Shown here: piece by piece, positions 43,189 to 53,468 of the stretch
Position numbering within the stretch: the first letter of the stretch is position 1
Layout of the letters: each line of letters begins with the position of its first letter
Made by a program: the position numbers and the translations under genes
From: Hyphomicrobiales bacterium
GTDB taxonomy: Bacteria; Pseudomonadota; Alphaproteobacteria; Rhizobiales; Rhizobiaceae
Length of the DNA: 64,000 nt
NCBI GenBank assembly: GCA_900469965.1
Contig: UBZP01000005.1
Coordinates: 1-64,000, forward strand
Direction: 5' to 3'
The notes under the pieces: generated by a model
The model's input: only the letters and a program-made list of their open reading frames with translations
Databases searched by the model: none
Told to the model about the DNA's origin: nothing

Positions 43189-44991
43189 ATGACGATACAG
43201 CAGCTGTCCGAGACCCTCATCAACCAGATTGCCGCGGGCGAGGTCATCGAACGGCCGGCGAGCGCTGCCAAGGAACTGATCGAGAACGCCATCGATGCCG
43301 GCGCGAGCCGCATCGAGATCGCGACCGCCGGCGGCGGCAAGACGCTGCTGCGGGTCACCGACAACGGCTTCGGCATGTCGCCGGAGGACCTGGCGATGGC
43401 TGTCCGGCGGCACTGCACCTCGAAGATCAGCGACAGCCTCGACGACGTGCGCACCCTCGGCTTTCGCGGCGAGGCGCTGCCCTCGATCGGGTCGGTGGCA
43501 AAATTGTCGATCCAAAGCCGCACGCGCGCGGCGTCCGAAGGCTCGCTGATCGCCGTGACCGGCGGCAAGGTCGAGCCGGTCCGGCCGACGCCGGCCAATC
43601 CCGGCACCGTGGTCGAGGTGCGCGACCTGTTCTTCGCCACGCCCGCACGGTTGAAATTCATGAAGAGCGAGAAGGCGGAGGCTGCGGCGATCACCGAGGT
43701 CGTCCGCCGCATGGCGATCGCCTTCCCCTCCATCCGCTTCGTGCTGTCGGGTCCCGACCGTTCGACGCTGGAGCTCGCCGCCACCGGCGACGACCGGCTG
43801 GCGCGCATCGCCCAGGTGCTCGGCAAGGACTTTCGCGACAACGCGATCGAGATCGACGCCGAGCGCGAAGGCGTGCGGCTCACGGGCTTTGCCGGCGTGC
43901 CGACCTTCAACCGCGGCAACAGCCTGCAGCAGTTCGCCTTCGTCAACGGCCGGCCGGTGCAGGACAAGCTGGTCTGGTCGGCGCTGCGGGCGGCCTATGC
44001 CGAGACCATTCCGAGCGGCCGCTATCCGATCGCCGTGCTGGAGATCGAGATCGATCCCGAGCTCGTGGACGTCAACGTGCATCCGGCCAAGTCGGACGTG
44101 CGCTTCCGCGATCCGGGGCTCGTGCGCGGGCTGATCATCGGGGCGATCCGGCAGGCGCTGTCGCGCGAGGGCGACCGGGCGACGACGACGGGGGCGGCCG
44201 GCCTGATGCGGGCCTTCCGGCCGGAACAGCCGCGGCCGGCGCAGCCCTGGACGCCGTCGGCCTCGCCCTGGCGGCCGCTTTCGGACGCGCCGGTCCCGAA
44301 CGGCTTTGCCGAAGCCCGGCAGGCCGGCTTCGACATGGGCATCCAGCCATCGGCCCGCGCCGAGCCGATGCCGGCAGTGGTCCAGACGGAGACGGCGCAG
44401 GAGACCGTGCGCCACCCGCTCGGGGCCGCACGGGCGCAGCTGCACGAAAACTACATCGTGGCGCAGACGGAGGACGGCCTCGTCATCGTCGACCAGCACG
44501 CCGCCCACGAGCGGCTGGTGTTCGAGGCGATGCGCAACGCCCTGCACTCGCGGCCGGTCCCGGCGCAGAGCCTGCTCATCCCGGAGATCGTCGACCTGCC
44601 GGAGGACGATTGCGACCGGCTCGTCGCCCATGCGGAGCACTTCGCAATCCTCGGGCTCGGCATCGAGCGCTTCGGCCCCGGCGCGATCGCCGTCCGCGAG
44701 ACGCCGGCGATGCTGGGCGAGATGGACGCGGCGGGGCTCGTGCGGCAGCTCGCCGACGAACTGGCCGAGTGGGACACGGCGAACGGCCTGGCGAGCCGGC
44801 TGGAATATCTGGCGGCGACCATGGCCTGCCACGGCTCGGTGCGCTCCGGCCGGCGCATGCGCCCGGAGGAGATGAACGCGCTGCTGCGGCAGATGGAGGT
44901 CACGCCCGGCTCCGGTCAGTGCAACCACGGACGGCCGACCTATATCGAGCTCAAGCTCGCCGATATCGAGCGTCTTTTCGGGCGAAGCTGA
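43189..44991 (+). CDS. mutL: DNA mismatch repair protein MutL
   Basis: A 600-residue mismatch-repair ATPase of the GHL family, which links mismatch recognition by MutS to strand incision. Motif I ([22 protein letters not shown], 12-33), DNGFGM (58-63) and [12 protein letters not shown] are complete. The C-terminal domain holds the endonuclease motif [12 protein letters not shown] at 435-446 and [12 protein letters not shown] and QCNHGRP metal-binding segments near the end. The enzyme should nick DNA itself, as expected in bacteria without MutH. The ATG at 43189 follows a G-rich stretch. Confidence 0.96.
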   Translation: MTIQQLSETLINQIAAGEVIERPASAAKELIENAIDAGASRIEIATAGGGKTLLRVTDNGFGMSPEDLAMAVRRHCTSKISDSLDDVRTLGFRGEALPSIGSVAKLSIQSRTRAASEGSLIAVTGGKVEPVRPTPANPGTVVEVRDLFFATPARLKFMKSEKAEAAAITEVVRRMAIAFPSIRFVLSGPDRSTLELAATGDDRLARIAQVLGKDFRDNAIEIDAEREGVRLTGFAGVPTFNRGNSLQQFAFVNGRPVQDKLVWSALRAAYAETIPSGRYPIAVLEIEIDPELVDVNVHPAKSDVRFRDPGLVRGLIIGAIRQALSREGDRATTTGAAGLMRAFRPEQPRPAQPWTPSASPWRPLSDAPVPNGFAEARQAGFDMGIQPSARAEPMPAVVQTETAQETVRHPLGAARAQLHENYIVAQTEDGLVIVDQHAAHERLVFEAMRNALHSRPVPAQSLLIPEIVDLPEDDCDRLVAHAEHFAILGLGIERFGPGAIAVRETPAMLGEMDAAGLVRQLADELAEWDTANGLASRLEYLAATMACHGSVRSGRRMRPEEMNALLRQMEVTPGSGQCNHGRPTYIELKLADIERLFGRS

Positions 44992-45236
44992 AAGTGCTGG
45001 AAATCGGCTGACGGTCGCGATATGGCACAGGGAATGCCGCGCATCATGACGACGCGGCGGATGTCCGCGCGGCGGCTGCCGCTTGCGGCAGATGTTCTGA
45101 GAGATGCCGGCGCGCGGTTCCTCGGCCCGGGCGGGACGTGGGGGCGAGCGCGATGCACCGATCAAGAGTGTTGCGGCCAGCAGCGCCCGCCCTGCCCGGC
45201 GAGCGGCGCCGGCGGCGGGGCCAACAGGAGATGCGG

Positions 45237-45467
45237 ATGATGAACCGACTTGAAGGTAACGGGAGCCGGGAGGCGAAGGTCCGCTATCTCGACGCGGACT
45301 TCCAGATCCTCGTGCCGGGCTCCTACGTCGTCTGCGCGATCACCGGCGAGCAGATCCCGCTCGACGAGCTGCGCTACTGGAGCGTCGCCCGCCAGGAAGC
45401 CTATGCCGACGCCGACGCCTCGCTGAAGGCGGAGCTGCGGGCCGGTGGTCACCCGGCAAGCCGCTGA
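45237..45467 (+). CDS. DUF2093 domain protein
   Basis: A 76-residue cytoplasmic protein of the DUF2093 family. The conserved core is visible: KVRYLDADFQILVPGSYVVCAITGEQIPLDELRYWSVARQEAY. Members are small and confined mainly to Hyphomicrobiales; no function is established. Three ATGs lie close together (45231, 45237, 45240); 45237 has AGGAG at six bases. It lies between mutL (same strand, about 245 bases upstream) and lpxK (convergent, 90 bases away). Confidence 0.88.
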   Translation: MMNRLEGNGSREAKVRYLDADFQILVPGSYVVCAITGEQIPLDELRYWSVARQEAYADADASLKAELRAGGHPASR

Positions 45468-45557
45468 GGCGGAGCGCCCCATCCCCTCTCATCGCCATCC
45501 CGGCAGAAAGTCGGGCCTGCATTTCACCGACGCGACGCCGCGCCTGCGGGACATGCT

Positions 45558-46598
45558 CTAGGCGGGCCTCGCACCCTCGAGCTTGCGCTTTCTGGCCGAG
45601 GCCAGTGCGGCGTCGATGATCTTGTCGGGCGCGCGCGGGTCGTCGAAGCGGATCTCGACCTCGATCACCCGGCTTCTCTGCTTCAACACCGCCGCCTGCC
45701 CGTGTTCGCCGGCCAGCCGGACGCTGTCCTTCGCCGTCGTCACGACGGCATAGTCATGGGCGTCGGCGTGGTCGAGGATGTCCGTGGCTTCGTCGTCGGA
45801 GATGTGGTGATGGTCGGGGAAGCTGCGCGTGGCGTAGAGGCTGGCGCCGGTGCCCTCGACGGTGCGGAAGAACTTGTCGTTGTCGGCAAGGCCCGACCAG
45901 GCGAGCACGGCGCGGCCGGCGAGGTCCTGTGCATTAACCGTCGCGAGCGTCGCCGTATGCACGGGCTTGCCCGCTCGGGCGGCCTGGCGGATCAGCGCGT
46001 CGGCCGCCTTGCCGTCGCCGACCACGAGAAGGGCCGAGGTCTGGCGCAACTGCTCCTGCAGCGGGGCGCGGACCGGGCCGCTCGGCACCAGATAACCGTT
46101 CCCCAGCCCGCGCCGGGAATCGATCACCAGCAGCGCATGATCGAAGACGAGCCTGGCGCTCTGGAAGCCGTCGTCCATGATGATCAGGTCGACGCCCTCC
46201 TCGACCAGCCGGCGCGCGCCGCCGACCCGGCGGCGGGAGATCACCGTGAGCGCCTCGCGCGCCAGAAGCAGCGGCTCGTCGCCGACGTCGCGAGCCCTGT
46301 GGCGATCCGGATCGACCACCGTGATGACGTCGAGCGAGCCGCCATAGCCGCGGCTGAGGAAGCCCGGGCGCAGGCCGCGCGCCTTGGCGGCGCGCGCGAG
46401 CGCGATGGAGGTGGGCGTCTTGCCGGCGCCGCCGACGGTGAAATTGCCGACGCAGATGATCGGGACCGGGACGGCGGCCCGGCGGGCCCGGCGCATCCGC
46501 GCGCCCGCAATGAGGCCGTAGAGCCGTGACACCGGCCACAGCGCATAGGCGCGCCAGTCCGGCTTCGTCCACCAGAAGGGCGGAGCCTCAGAAACCAT
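45558..46598 (-). CDS. lpxK: Tetraacyldisaccharide 4'-kinase
   Basis: A 346-residue lipid A kinase that phosphorylates the 4' position of the lipid A disaccharide at the inner membrane. The unusual P-loop [11 protein letters not shown] is at 51-61, and DDGFQS (near 140-145) is the catalytic/metal segment. A short N-terminal hydrophobic stretch (about 15-35) could associate with the membrane. It follows waaA and a HAD gene in one direction, forming a lipid A/Kdo operon. Length fits the family. Confidence 0.95.
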   Translation of the reverse strand: MVSEAPPFWWTKPDWRAYALWPVSRLYGLIAGARMRRARRAAVPVPIICVGNFTVGGAGKTPTSIALARAAKARGLRPGFLSRGYGGSLDVITVVDPDRHRARDVGDEPLLLAREALTVISRRRVGGARRLVEEGVDLIIMDDGFQSARLVFDHALLVIDSRRGLGNGYLVPSGPVRAPLQEQLRQTSALLVVGDGKAADALIRQAARAGKPVHTATLATVNAQDLAGRAVLAWSGLADNDKFFRTVEGTGASLYATRSFPDHHHISDDEATDILDHADAHDYAVVTTAKDSVRLAGEHGQAAVLKQRSRVIEVEIRFDDPRAPDKIIDAALASARKRKLEGARPA

Positions 46599-46735
46599 TC
46601 ACTTCCCCCGATCCCGTCGTCCCGCGACGGCATGCCCCATGCGCCAGAGGCGCGCTCCCACGACTGCATCGCGGGCACACCTCATGGGTCGCCACTCAGA
46701 CAACAATGCCCGGAAATCGAACGAATGCAACGATT

Positions 46736-47473
46736 TCAGGCACGCGGTGCGCGCGCCGGAGCGCCTTCGGGCAGAAGCGCGGGCAGTTCGGTGATGTCGT
46801 TCAAGCAATAGTCGGAGGCCTGGGCCAGCGAATCCCGCGACCCGGTGCCGGTCAGGACGGCGACGGTCAGGCCGGCGCCGGCGCTTCGCCCCATGTGCAG
46901 GTCGTGGTTGTTGTCGCCGACGACGGCCACCTGCTGCGGATCGAGCCCGGTCGCGGCACAGAAGCCGAGCACCATGCCGGGCTCGGGCTTGACCCCGTGG
47001 CCGCTGTCGTAGCCGGCGACATAGTGGAGATACTGCTCGAAGCCGAAGCGGCGCGCGGTCTCGCGGATCGACCGCTCGTTGTCGCTCGAGGCGACGCCCA
47101 GCCGGTATCCCCGCTCATGCAGCGCCGCGAAGAAGCCGGCGAGATCGGTCACCGCCACCGCCATCGACGCCGATTGTGCGAACAGGCCGTCGAACAGGGC
47201 GGCGAGTTCCGCGGCCCCCATCGGCGAGCCGGCTGCGACCATGCCCTCGGCAATCTCGACGGTGTTGCCGGCGGCCAGCAGGGTATCGGGCGCGACGTGG
47301 CCGGTGTCGGGATCCATGCCGCAGGCCGTCAGAAGGCGGCGGGCGAGTTGCTCGTCGCCGGCGGCTGCGATGCGGGCGAGCTCGTAGTTCACCGGCACCC
47401 AGCTCTTCGCATAGTCGAGCAGCGTGCCGTCCTTGTCGAACAGGATGCCGGAAATGGCTTGGGCCTTGGTCAT
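46736..47473 (-). CDS. HAD-family phosphatase (Gph-like)
   Basis: A 245-residue haloacid-dehalogenase hydrolase. The nucleophile pair is Asp13 and Asp15 in FDKDGTLLD. Motif II (SSDNERS) and motif III (VVGDNNHDL) follow, with a helical cap between. It resembles phosphoglycolate phosphatases. It lies between waaA (13 bases upstream) and lpxK (137 bases downstream) on the same strand, so it may act in the same envelope pathway, but no Kdo-8-phosphate phosphatase signature is evident (those lack a large cap). Confidence 0.88.
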   Translation of the reverse strand: MTKAQAISGILFDKDGTLLDYAKSWVPVNYELARIAAAGDEQLARRLLTACGMDPDTGHVAPDTLLAAGNTVEIAEGMVAAGSPMGAAELAALFDGLFAQSASMAVAVTDLAGFFAALHERGYRLGVASSDNERSIRETARRFGFEQYLHYVAGYDSGHGVKPEPGMVLGFCAATGLDPQQVAVVGDNNHDLHMGRSAGAGLTVAVLTGTGSRDSLAQASDYCLNDITELPALLPEGAPARAPRA

Positions 47474-47486
47474 GTCGGCTCGCTCG

Positions 47487-48797
47487 TCACTGTTCGCGCG
47501 GGTGCAGCCGCGCCTTCACCGTCAGCGGGTTGAGGTAGGGCTCCAGCCCGCGGATGGTGTCGGCCAGCGCGCCGCGCATCTCGTGGACCGTGTCATGGCC
47601 GGCCTCGATCATCTTGTTGCGCATGTCGGCATGGCTCAGCAGATAGCCGACGCCCTTGGCCAGCATCTCGACGTCGCGCACCATTTTCGCGCTGCCGCTC
47701 TTGGCCAGGCGCTGGTAGCTGTCGCGGAAGTTCTGCACGTTGGGGCCGGACAGGATGGCGCAGCCGAGCATGGCCGGCTCCAGCGGGTTCTGCCCGCCCT
47801 CGCCGAAGAGCGACCGGCCGACGAAGGCGATTTCCGTCATGCGCAGGTAAAGTCCCATCTCGCCGATCGTATCCCCGAGAAAAATGTCGGTGTCCGCAGT
47901 CAGCGGATCATTGCGCGTCCTGCGCGCCACCTTCAGTCCCTTGGCGACAAGCGCTTCCTCGATCGCGTCAGACCGCTCGGGATGGCGCGGGACGACGATC
48001 GTCAAGAGCTTGGTGCGCTCTCTCAGCGCCCGGTGGACGGAGCCGGCCGCCAGTTCCTCGCCCTCGAAGGTGGAGATCGCCGCCCAGGTCTTTCGGTCGC
48101 CGAGCTGGCCGAGATAGCCTGCCAGCACCGCCGGATCATAGGGCGGCGCGTCGGTCTCGACCTTGAGGTTGCCGGTGACGATCACCGGCAGCGCGCCCAG
48201 CGCGCGAAAGCGCTCGGCATCGACCTCCGACTGCGCCACCACCAGGGCGAACTTTTCGAACAGGGCGTCGGCGATCGCCGGACGCTTCTTCCACCGCCTG
48301 AAGGACCGGTCCGACATGCGCCCGTTGACCAGGACTTGGGCGATGTGGCGCGCGCCGAGCTCCAGGATCGTCATCGGCCAGATCTCGGATTCCGCCATCA
48401 CGGCGAGATCGGGATGCCAGTGGTCGAGAAAGCGGCTGACGGTCGGCTTCAGGTCGAGGGGGACATACTGGTGGATCACCGTCTCGCCGAGCCGCTCGCG
48501 CGCGACGCGGGCGGAGGTGACGGTGCCGGTGGTCAGGACGACATTGATGCCGCGGCGGCGGACCTCGCGGATCAGCGGCAGCAGCGCATTGGTCTCGCCG
48601 ACGCTTGCGGCGTGGAACCAGACGAGCGGGCCTGCGGGCCTTGCGACGCTGGCGTGGCCGAAGCGCTCGCGCCGGCGCCCGCGCTCCTCCTTGCCCTTGG
48701 CGGCGCGGATGGCGAGGTAGGGCCGCATGACCGGGTAGAGGCCGAGGCCGATCCAGCGATAGGCGGACAGTGCGAAGCGCGCCAGAGCACTGCTCAT
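47487..48797 (-). CDS. waaA: 3-deoxy-D-manno-octulosonic acid transferase
   Basis: A 436-residue GT-B glycosyltransferase (GT30) that adds Kdo to lipid A on the inner leaflet. The N-terminal region has a membrane-associated helix (about 10-30), then LVWFHAASVGETNALLPL (about 58-75, with the catalytic Glu) and HQYVPLDLKPTVSRFL. The C-terminal donor site holds EGGQNPLEPAML near 350. Length and motifs are typical. It starts an operon-like run with HAD and lpxK, and DUF4170 and cysQ precede it. Confidence 0.95.
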   Translation of the reverse strand: MSSALARFALSAYRWIGLGLYPVMRPYLAIRAAKGKEERGRRRERFGHASVARPAGPLVWFHAASVGETNALLPLIREVRRRGINVVLTTGTVTSARVARERLGETVIHQYVPLDLKPTVSRFLDHWHPDLAVMAESEIWPMTILELGARHIAQVLVNGRMSDRSFRRWKKRPAIADALFEKFALVVAQSEVDAERFRALGALPVIVTGNLKVETDAPPYDPAVLAGYLGQLGDRKTWAAISTFEGEELAAGSVHRALRERTKLLTIVVPRHPERSDAIEEALVAKGLKVARRTRNDPLTADTDIFLGDTIGEMGLYLRMTEIAFVGRSLFGEGGQNPLEPAMLGCAILSGPNVQNFRDSYQRLAKSGSAKMVRDVEMLAKGVGYLLSHADMRNKMIEAGHDTVHEMRGALADTIRGLEPYLNPLTVKARLHPREQ

Positions 48798-48899
48798 CGG
48801 CGCCCCCTGGCTGCAATGATCCGTCCGCGAGGCTTCATGGGAATTCCGGTCATCGGTAGGCCCCCGGCGTCAGCGGACGCCGGAAGGCAAATGGCGGCA

Positions 48900-49136
48900 T
48901 CAGCCGTTTTCGGGATCGAGCAGCTTGTGCATGTGGACGATGAAATAGCGCATGTGCGCGTTGTCGACCGTCTGCTGTGCCTTCGACTTCCAGGCCACGA
49001 GCGCAGACGCATAGTCGGGATAGATGCCGACGATGTCGAGCTTGTCGAGGTCGCGGAACTTTACGTCCTTCAGCGTGGTGAGCTCGCCGCCGAAGACGAG
49101 GTGCAGGAGCTGCTTGCTGTCGCCAGTCTCTGTCAT
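48900..49136 (-). CDS. DUF4170 domain protein
   Basis: A 78-residue cytoplasmic protein of the DUF4170 family. Its core (KQLLHLVFGGELTTLKDVKF, then LDIVGIYPDYASALVAWKSKAQQTVDNAHMRYFIVHMHKLLDP) is unmistakable. Members occur next to waaA in Hyphomicrobiales and have no assigned role. The ATG at 49136 matches family length; another in-frame ATG lies six bases upstream. It is between cysQ and waaA on the same strand. A role in outer-membrane lipid synthesis is inferred only from this conserved position. Confidence 0.85.
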   Translation of the reverse strand: MTETGDSKQLLHLVFGGELTTLKDVKFRDLDKLDIVGIYPDYASALVAWKSKAQQTVDNAHMRYFIVHMHKLLDPENG

Positions 49137-49195
49137 TTTCATCTCATCGATAGTGGTATTTTTCACACAGGGTTTGAGCCATCCGGACGAAAAGG

Positions 49196-50017
49196 TCAAT
49201 GGCCGTCAAGGCCGCCCGCGGCGCTTATCAACCTTCCAAGCCAGGCCGATCCCGCAGCGCAGAGCACGTCGTGGCGGACATCGGGGCGATTGTAGGTGAG
49301 CGGCCTGCCGTCGAGATCGACGAGCCCGCCGCCGGCATTGGCGAGGATCAGGTCCGCAGCGGCGAGATCCCAGTCCTGCGAATTGGTCTTCACCAGCGTG
49401 CCGTCAATCCGGCCCTCGGCAACCATCGCCAGCCGATAGGCGAGCGAAGGCACGTGGGGGATGCGTTCGACCGCGCCGAGTGCCGCCGTGTCGAGCCGGG
49501 AAACCATGTCCGCCGCGGCCGCGAGCCGCAATGGCTGCGCCCCGTCCGGCGCGGCGACGCGGACGGGCTTGCCGTTCTTCAGCGCCGGGCCGCCCTCCGT
49601 CGCGGCGAACACTTCCTTCAGAGCGGGAGCGAAGAGCACGCCGGCCACCGGGCGGCCCCGATGGACCACCGCCGCGCTCACGCACCAGAGGTCGCTGCCG
49701 GCGATGAAGGCGCGGGTGCCGTCGATCGGGTCGATGACGAACAGCGTCTCGCAGGACAGGCGCGCCGGGTCGTCGTCGGTCTCCTCCGACAGCCAGCCGT
49801 AGTTCGGCCGCGCCTTCAGCAGCATCGACTTCAAAATATCGTTGGCGGCTATGTCGGCGGCGCTGACGGGCGAGCGGCCCTGGTTCTTCCACCAGACGTC
49901 CGGGTCCTTGCGGAAATAGGACATGGCGATCTCGCCGGCCGCCAGCGCGGCCTCGCGCAGAAGATCGAGGTCGTCTGCCCAACGATATCGGGTGTTGCCG
50001 GCCGGCGTGTCCATCAT
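49196..50017 (-). CDS. cysQ: 3'(2'),5'-bisphosphate nucleotidase
   Basis: A 273-residue inositol-monophosphatase-family enzyme that hydrolyses PAP to AMP during sulfate assimilation and also acts on related bisphosphates. The family marks are GWLSEETDDDPAR, the metal site FVIDPIDGTRAFIAGS (about 97-113) and WDLAAADLILANAGG. The start at 50017 follows GGAAGCG; an in-frame ATG lies three bases later. DUF4170 and waaA follow on the same strand. Confidence 0.93.
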   Translation of the reverse strand: MMDTPAGNTRYRWADDLDLLREAALAAGEIAMSYFRKDPDVWWKNQGRSPVSAADIAANDILKSMLLKARPNYGWLSEETDDDPARLSCETLFVIDPIDGTRAFIAGSDLWCVSAAVVHRGRPVAGVLFAPALKEVFAATEGGPALKNGKPVRVAAPDGAQPLRLAAAADMVSRLDTAALGAVERIPHVPSLAYRLAMVAEGRIDGTLVKTNSQDWDLAAADLILANAGGGLVDLDGRPLTYNRPDVRHDVLCAAGSAWLGRLISAAGGLDGH

Positions 50018-50127
50018 CCGTTTCGCTTCCGGGGCGCGCCGTGGCGCCCAACATCTGTCGCGGCGCTCGATTGCCGCCAAAGACGGCCTATTCAAGGCCG
50101 CCGCCGAAGAAGGGCAACGGCGCGCGT

Positions 50128-51474
50128 CTAGAGGCCGGCCAGCGTCATGCCCTCGATCGCCAGCGTCGGCGCGGCGACGCCGAACTTGCGGTCGATGTCG
50201 CTCGCCGGCGTGATCCGCAGGAACATGTCGGCGAGGTTGGAGGCGATCGTCACCTCGGAGACCGGATAGGCCAGTTCGCCGTTCTCGATCCAGAACCCGG
50301 AGGCGCCGCGGCTGTACTCGCCGGTGACCATGTTGGCGCCGTGGCCGATCAGTTCGGTGACGTAGAAGCCGGTGCCGACGGAGCGGATCAGCTCCTCCGG
50401 CGACATCTCGCCGGGCTCCAGCGCCAGGTTGGTGCTCGCCGGGCCGACCGTGGTGCCGCCGCGGACGCCGCGACCGTTGGTCTTCAGGCCCAGCTCGTTC
50501 GCCGTCGAGGTGGAGAGGAACCAGTGGTTCAGCACCCCATCCTCGATCATCACCAGGCGTTCGCCCCTGACCCCTTCGCCGTCGAAGGGCCGCGAGGACG
50601 AGCCGCGCACGACCAGCGGGTCGTCTGTCACCGATAGCCCGGCCTTCAGGACCTGCTTGCCCATCTTGTCGCGCAGGAAGCTCGTCTTGCGGGCGACGGA
50701 GGCCCCGTTGATGGCGCCGGCGATATGGCCGGCGATCCCGCGCGCCATGCGCGGATCGAAGACGACGGTGACGTTCTTCGCCGTCGGCGCCTGCCGGGGG
50801 TTGAGGCGCTTGACGGCGCGCTCGCCGGCAGTGCGGCCGATCTCGGCGGCATCGCGCAGTTCGGCGAAGTACAGCCGGCTGTCGTAGTCGTAGTCGCGCT
50901 CCATCTTCGTGCCTTCGCCGGCGATCGCGCTGACGGAACGGCCGAAGCGGCTGGCGCTGTAGGCGCCGGAAAAGCCGTGCGAGGTGACGAGCACGAGGCC
51001 GCCCATGCCGGCAGACGCGCCGGCACCGCTCGAATTGGTGACGCCGGCGACCTCGAGGGCGGCGGCCTCCATGGCGAGCGCCGCCTCGGTCAGGGTGTCG
51101 GAGGAGACCTCGGTCGGGTCGAAGAGATCGAGATCAGGCCACTCGCGTGCGAGATCGGACGGATCGGCGAGCGAGGCGAAGGGATCCTCCGGCGAGGCCT
51201 TGGCCATGGCGACGGCGCGCTCCGCCAATTGCTGCAGGTCGAAGCCCGGATTGGCCGAGACGCTGGCGACGCGCTTGCCGACGAAGACCCTCAGCGAGAA
51301 GTCGTCGCTCTCGGAGGCCTCGGTTCCCTCGACCTTGCCGAGGCGCACCGAGACGGACCGGGACGCGCCGCGGACGACGACGGCATCGGCGGCATCGGCG
51401 CCCGCCTTGACGGCACGGTCGATCAGTTCTCCGGCACGAGCGAGAAGGCTTCCGGAATCGATGGTCTCTGACAT
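50128..51474 (-). CDS. tldE: PmbA/TldE-type modulator protein
   Basis: A 448-residue TldD/PmbA-family protein. TldD and TldE form a metalloprotease heterodimer that processes peptides such as microcins and CcdA. The HExxxH metal site of TldD is not seen here, so this is the non-catalytic TldE/PmbA partner. The fold is marked by VVVRGASRSVSVRLGKVEG near 37-55 and FGRSVSAIAGEG at mid-length. A TldD partner is not in the window. The ATG at 51474 is chosen for AAAGG in front. Confidence 0.9.
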   Translation of the reverse strand: MSETIDSGSLLARAGELIDRAVKAGADAADAVVVRGASRSVSVRLGKVEGTEASESDDFSLRVFVGKRVASVSANPGFDLQQLAERAVAMAKASPEDPFASLADPSDLAREWPDLDLFDPTEVSSDTLTEAALAMEAAALEVAGVTNSSGAGASAGMGGLVLVTSHGFSGAYSASRFGRSVSAIAGEGTKMERDYDYDSRLYFAELRDAAEIGRTAGERAVKRLNPRQAPTAKNVTVVFDPRMARGIAGHIAGAINGASVARKTSFLRDKMGKQVLKAGLSVTDDPLVVRGSSSRPFDGEGVRGERLVMIEDGVLNHWFLSTSTANELGLKTNGRGVRGGTTVGPASTNLALEPGEMSPEELIRSVGTGFYVTELIGHGANMVTGEYSRGASGFWIENGELAYPVSEVTIASNLADMFLRITPASDIDRKFGVAAPTLAIEGMTLAGL

Positions 51475-51584
51475 GATTTGGCCTTTCATTCCTGTCCCAT
51501 TTATTGTGCAGTGGCGGGGGCATCAAGGGCTGGCCTGTGATTCTTGCCTCCCGCCATTCCACATACCGAAGGAATCCCATTCGC

Positions 51585-53405
51585 ATGGCCGATACGCATG
51601 CGCTGTTCGCCGAAGTATTGATTCTCCTCGGGGGGGCCGTTCTGGCCGCCCCGATCTTCAAGCGCCTGGGGCTCGGGACAATCCTGGGCTACCTGGCCGC
51701 GGGCGTCGTCATCGGCCCGATCCTGCACTACATCCACGACGGCGAGGAAATCCTGGGGGTGGCCGAGCTCGGCATCGTCTTCCTGCTGTTCCTGATCGGC
51801 CTGGAGCTGCAGCCCTCGCGGCTGTGGCAACTGCGGCGGGAGATCTTCGGGCTGGGAACGGTGCAGGTCATGACGACCGGGCTGGCGCTGACGGCGCTGG
51901 CGCTGCTGATCGGCGTGGAAGGCTGGCAGGCGGCCCTGATCATCGGCTTCGGCCTCGCCCTGTCCTCCACCGCCTTCGCGCTGCAGATCCTCGACGAGAA
52001 GGGCGACACCAACACGCGCTACGGCCAGCGCGCCTTCTCGCTGCTGTTGTTCCAGGATCTCGCCATCGTGCCGCTGCTGGCGGTGATCCCGCTGCTCGCC
52101 AAGCAGGCGCCGGAGGATACGACCACCGCCTTCCAGGACTTCATGGTCGCGATCGCCGCGATCCTGTCGATGCTGGTCATCGGCCGCTACGTCCTCAATC
52201 CGCTGTTCCAGGTGATCGCCCGGACCGGCGCGCGCGAGGCGATGATCGCCGCCGCCCTCTTCGTCGTGCTCGGATCGGCGACGCTGCTGCAATTCGCCGG
52301 CCTCTCCATGGCCATGGGCGCCTTCCTCGCCGGCGTGCTGCTGTCGGAATCCTCCTACCGCCACGAGCTGGAGGCGGACATCGAGCCGTTCCGCGGAATT
52401 CTGCTCGCGCTCTTCTTCATGGCCGTCGGCCTGTCGCTCGACATCGACGTGGTGTACCGCAACTACCAGGTCATCCTCGTCGCGGTGCCGGCGCTGATGG
52501 TGGTGAAGGCGATCGTGATCTACCTGATCTGCCGCATGGGGCGCTCGCCGCACAACGATGCGGTGCGGGTGGCGCTGCTTCTGCTGCAGGGCGGCGAGTT
52601 CGGCTTCGTGCTCTTCTCGGCCGCGGCCAGCGCCGGCGTGTTCTCCTCTGCCGTCGCCTCCCTGCTCATCGTCATCGTCACCGTGTCGATGGCGCTGACG
52701 CCGATCGCAGCCCTTCTCTCCAGCGTGCTGATCAAGGACGACGCGCGCGAGGAGATCGAGGAGGACTTCGAGGGCGCGGGTTCGGACGTGCTGATGGTCG
52801 GCTTCTCGCGCTTCGGCCAGATCGCCTCGCAGATCCTGCTCGCCAGCGGCCGCGACGTGACGATCATCGACTTCTCCGCCGACCGCATCCGCCAGGCGGC
52901 GAGCTTCGGTTTCCGCATCTATTTCGGCGACGGCACGCGCAAGGAGGTGCTGCGCGCCGCCGGCATCGAGCGGGCCAAGATCGTCGCCGTCTGCACCCAC
53001 AAGGCCGAGATCACCGACCGGATCGTCGACCTGGTGCAGTCGGAATATCCCAATGCGCGGGTGTTCGCGCGCTCCTACGACCGCATCCATACGCTGTCGC
53101 TGCGCTCCCGCGGCGTCGACATGGAGGTGCGCGAGACGTTCGAGTCCGGCCTGGTCTTCGGCAGGCGGACGCTCGAGGCGCTGGGCGTGGCGGACGAGGA
53201 GGCGCTGGCGATCACCAACGACATCCGCCGCCGCGACGAGGCCCGCCTCAACCTGCAGGCGGCAGAAGGGCTGGCCGCCGGGCGCGACATGCTGCATTCG
53301 CGCCCCGTCCGGCCGGAGCCGCTGATCAAGCCGAAGCACACCGAGCAGATCGCCGACGAGGAGGACGACCTGATCGTCCCGGAGACGCAGCCGGCGATGG
53401 ACTGA
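51585..53405 (+). CDS. Kef-type cation:proton antiporter
   Basis: A 606-residue CPA2-family antiporter. About 12-13 membrane helices (1-385) form a Na+/H+ exchanger domain starting ALFAEVLILLGGAVLAAPIFKRLGLGTILGYLAAG. A cytoplasmic TrkA-N (RCK) domain begins near 401 (DVLMVGFSRFGQIASQILL), with GDGTRKEVLRAAG for NAD binding. The tail is acidic. This is the KefB/KefC-like layout; K+ efflux in exchange for protons, controlled by nucleotide or glutathione adducts, is likely. It is alone in its transcription unit and convergent with the patatin gene. Confidence 0.93.
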   Translation: MADTHALFAEVLILLGGAVLAAPIFKRLGLGTILGYLAAGVVIGPILHYIHDGEEILGVAELGIVFLLFLIGLELQPSRLWQLRREIFGLGTVQVMTTGLALTALALLIGVEGWQAALIIGFGLALSSTAFALQILDEKGDTNTRYGQRAFSLLLFQDLAIVPLLAVIPLLAKQAPEDTTTAFQDFMVAIAAILSMLVIGRYVLNPLFQVIARTGAREAMIAAALFVVLGSATLLQFAGLSMAMGAFLAGVLLSESSYRHELEADIEPFRGILLALFFMAVGLSLDIDVVYRNYQVILVAVPALMVVKAIVIYLICRMGRSPHNDAVRVALLLLQGGEFGFVLFSAAASAGVFSSAVASLLIVIVTVSMALTPIAALLSSVLIKDDAREEIEEDFEGAGSDVLMVGFSRFGQIASQILLASGRDVTIIDFSADRIRQAASFGFRIYFGDGTRKEVLRAAGIERAKIVAVCTHKAEITDRIVDLVQSEYPNARVFARSYDRIHTLSLRSRGVDMEVRETFESGLVFGRRTLEALGVADEEALAITNDIRRRDEARLNLQAAEGLAAGRDMLHSRPVRPEPLIKPKHTEQIADEEDDLIVPETQPAMD

Positions 53406-53468
53406 GAAACGCCCGCCGCGGGACCGCGCGCCTGCGCTCCAGGTTGGCGGCCTGCGCGCGGGCGGCCT

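Noticed and set aside
42904-45165. A very long open frame antisense to mutL that joins the PAS-receiver frame
   Set aside because: It mirrors mutL codons in GC-rich DNA, its composition is arbitrary, and the real protein starts at 42903 with a ribosome site.
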